The notes below the pieces were generated by a model, which saw only the letters and a program-made list of their open reading frames with translations, was not told the origin of the DNA and did not search any database. Positions 14,847-15,983 of a stretch of DNA of 15,983 nt are shown here, piece by piece (within the stretch, counting starts at the first letter, position 1; each line of letters begins with the position of its first letter). Both the position numbers and the translations under genes were made by a program. The DNA is taken from the NCBI GenBank assembly GCA_021784265.1, contig JAJXTA010000006.1, positions 1-15,983 on the forward strand, in the 5' to 3' direction. The stretch comes from a bacterium. Its GTDB lineage: Bacteria > Verrucomicrobiota > Verrucomicrobiia > Limisphaerales > J093.

Positions 14847-15983
14847 ATGAGTTCCTCGCCATCTTCAGTTTCCCCCACACCTGGGGCATCCCCAGCTCCG
14901 CCCGCGCCGCCGCGGGCGAGCGTGGCGGAGATTGACCGGTCCTGTCGCGGGCCGGTGTTGCTGCTCGCCGTGACCGGGGCTTGGTGGCTGGTGGTGGCCT
15001 CCGGGCTGGCGGAGTTGGCGTCCATCAAACTCCACGCCCCCGGCATGCTGGCGAACTGCGCGTGGTTGACCTACGGCCGGGTGCACCCCGCGGCGTGGAA
15101 TGCCTTTGCCTACGGGTTTGCCACGCCGGTGGGGTTGGGCGTTGCCGCGTGGTTGATGTGCCGCTTGGCGGGCGCCTGTCTCCTGGGCGGGCGCACCATC
15201 GCCTTGGCCACCCTTTTGTGGAATGCGGGGCTGTTGTTGGGGGTGTTGGGCATTCTCGGCGGGGATAGCACGGGTCTGCCGACCCTCGAGCTGCCCACCT
15301 ATGCCTCGCCGTCATTGTTTTTGGCCTACCTTGGCATCGCCGTGTGGGTGGTCCTGGCCTTCCATCAGCGGCGGCAGGCCGCGGTCTATGTGTCCGAGTG
15401 GTACCTGTTGGGCGGCCTGTTCAGTTTCCCCTGGCTTTACTCGGCTGCCAACCTGCTGGCGGTGTTTTATCCGTTGCGAGGCGTGCTGCAGGCGGCCACC
15501 CAGGCCTGGTACGCCCACGGCCTGCTGACCCTCTGGTTCACTTCCCTGAGCTTGGCGGTCATCTTCTACCTCGGTCCCAAGCTGACCGGCGTCCCCGTCC
15601 CGAGCCGGAGCTTGGCGACGTTCGGATTTTGGACCCTGGCACTCTTTGGGAGCCTGGGGGGGCTGACCCGGTATAGCGGCGGGCCGTTCCCGGTCTGGAT
15701 GACGAGTCTGAGTGTGGTGGCGGAGGTCCTGACGGTGGTTCCGGTGGTGGCGGTGGGGCTCAACTTAGTGGGGGTCTGGCGGGGGCAAGCGGCCACAGTC
15801 AAGGCCAGTCCGCCCCTGTGGTTCGCCACCGCCGCGCTGGTGGCGTTTCTGGTCGCGGGGGTGCTGGGAGCGCTCAACGCCCTGCCGAGCATCAGCCGCG
15901 TGACTCACTTTACGCTAGTCACTCCGGCCCTCGACCTCCTCAATCTGCAAGGGATGGTAGCGCTGGCCCTGCTCGGGGCGCTT
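14847..15983 (+). CDS. Degenerate cbb3-type oxidase subunit I-like membrane protein (partial, runs off the window)
   Basis: 379 residues are visible and the frame is open to the last base. A Pro/Ser-rich N-terminus (1-30) precedes eight to ten membrane helices. The pattern resembles CcoN: LTYGRVHP...NA (74-86), FSFPWLYSAANL (192-203), WYAHGLLTLWF (221-231), YLGPKLTG (241-248), FGFWTLAL (259-266) and THFT (353-356). The metal ligands appear lost. Only H224 matches a CuB histidine. The HH pair expected near 279-282 reads GPFP, the His expected near 83 is Ala, and the HxH expected after THFT reads TPA (359-361). It may be an electron-inactive scaffold. It lies 42 bp after the small TM protein. 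ATG 14847 has no Shine-Dalgarno sequence; GTG 14808 is an alternative start. Confidence 0.75.
   Translation, partial: MSSSPSSVSPTPGASPAPPAPPRASVAEIDRSCRGPVLLLAVTGAWWLVVASGLAELASIKLHAPGMLANCAWLTYGRVHPAAWNAFAYGFATPVGLGVAAWLMCRLAGACLLGGRTIALATLLWNAGLLLGVLGILGGDSTGLPTLELPTYASPSLFLAYLGIAVWVVLAFHQRRQAAVYVSEWYLLGGLFSFPWLYSAANLLAVFYPLRGVLQAATQAWYAHGLLTLWFTSLSLAVIFYLGPKLTGVPVPSRSLATFGFWTLALFGSLGGLTRYSGGPFPVWMTSLSVVAEVLTVVPVVAVGLNLVGVWRGQAATVKASPPLWFATAALVAFLVAGVLGALNALPSISRVTHFTLVTPALDLLNLQGMVALALLGAL

Noticed and set aside
12388..14889. An 833-codon open frame on the minus strand opposite actD to the small membrane protein
   Set aside because: It lies opposite well-identified ACIII genes, its translation is rich in Arg/Gln/His without any recognisable domain, and long antisense frames are common in GC-rich DNA.

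Overview
The window is GC-rich, densely coded bacterial DNA and most likely comes from Verrucomicrobiota or a related PVC lineage. This rests on an alternative complex III (ACIII) operon, a Tat-exported Gfo/Idh/MocA oxidoreductase and a GH98-like secreted protein in one stretch. The assignment is an inference from gene content. No rRNA, tRNA, CRISPR array, insertion sequence or phage gene was seen.

Left part (1-1047): a small FmdB-type zinc-ribbon protein on the plus strand converges on a HAD phosphatase on the minus strand. Neither start has a Shine-Dalgarno sequence. Both have a promoter-like -10 box exactly 6 nt before the start codon, which suggests leaderless transcripts.

Carbohydrate part (1157-6259, plus strand): a secreted 804-residue GH98-like protein with extra C-terminal domains, a Tat-signal Gfo/Idh/MocA oxidoreductase, and a UDP-hexose 4-epimerase of the short-chain dehydrogenase/reductase superfamily. 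The gaps between them are 150-185 bp, so they may be separate transcription units.

A 298-bp gap (6260-6557) includes the most AT-rich stretch of the window. It holds a 16-bp inverted repeat, a possible promoter and a strong GC hairpin just before the next gene.

Respiratory part (6558-15983, plus strand): a tightly packed operon for ACIII, a quinol:electron-acceptor oxidoreductase. It encodes actA (pentaheme cytochrome c), actB (fused molybdopterin-like and Fe-S subunit), actC (NrfD-like quinol subunit), actD (DUF3341), actE (monoheme cytochrome c) and actF (second NrfD-like subunit). A single-TM small protein follows. The last gene is cut by the window end and encodes a relative of cbb3 oxidase subunit I that appears to have lost nearly all heme and CuB ligands. 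Most junctions are stop/start overlaps. Electrons should pass from menaquinol at ActC, through the ActB Fe-S clusters, to the ActA and ActE hemes, and on to a terminal oxidase probably encoded just downstream.

Most notable points: the ligand-less oxidase-like protein inside the ACIII operon; a duplicated ribosome-binding/stop/start junction between actC and actD that creates a 12-codon mini-ORF; the operon leader hairpin; and the domain make-up of the GH98-like protein.
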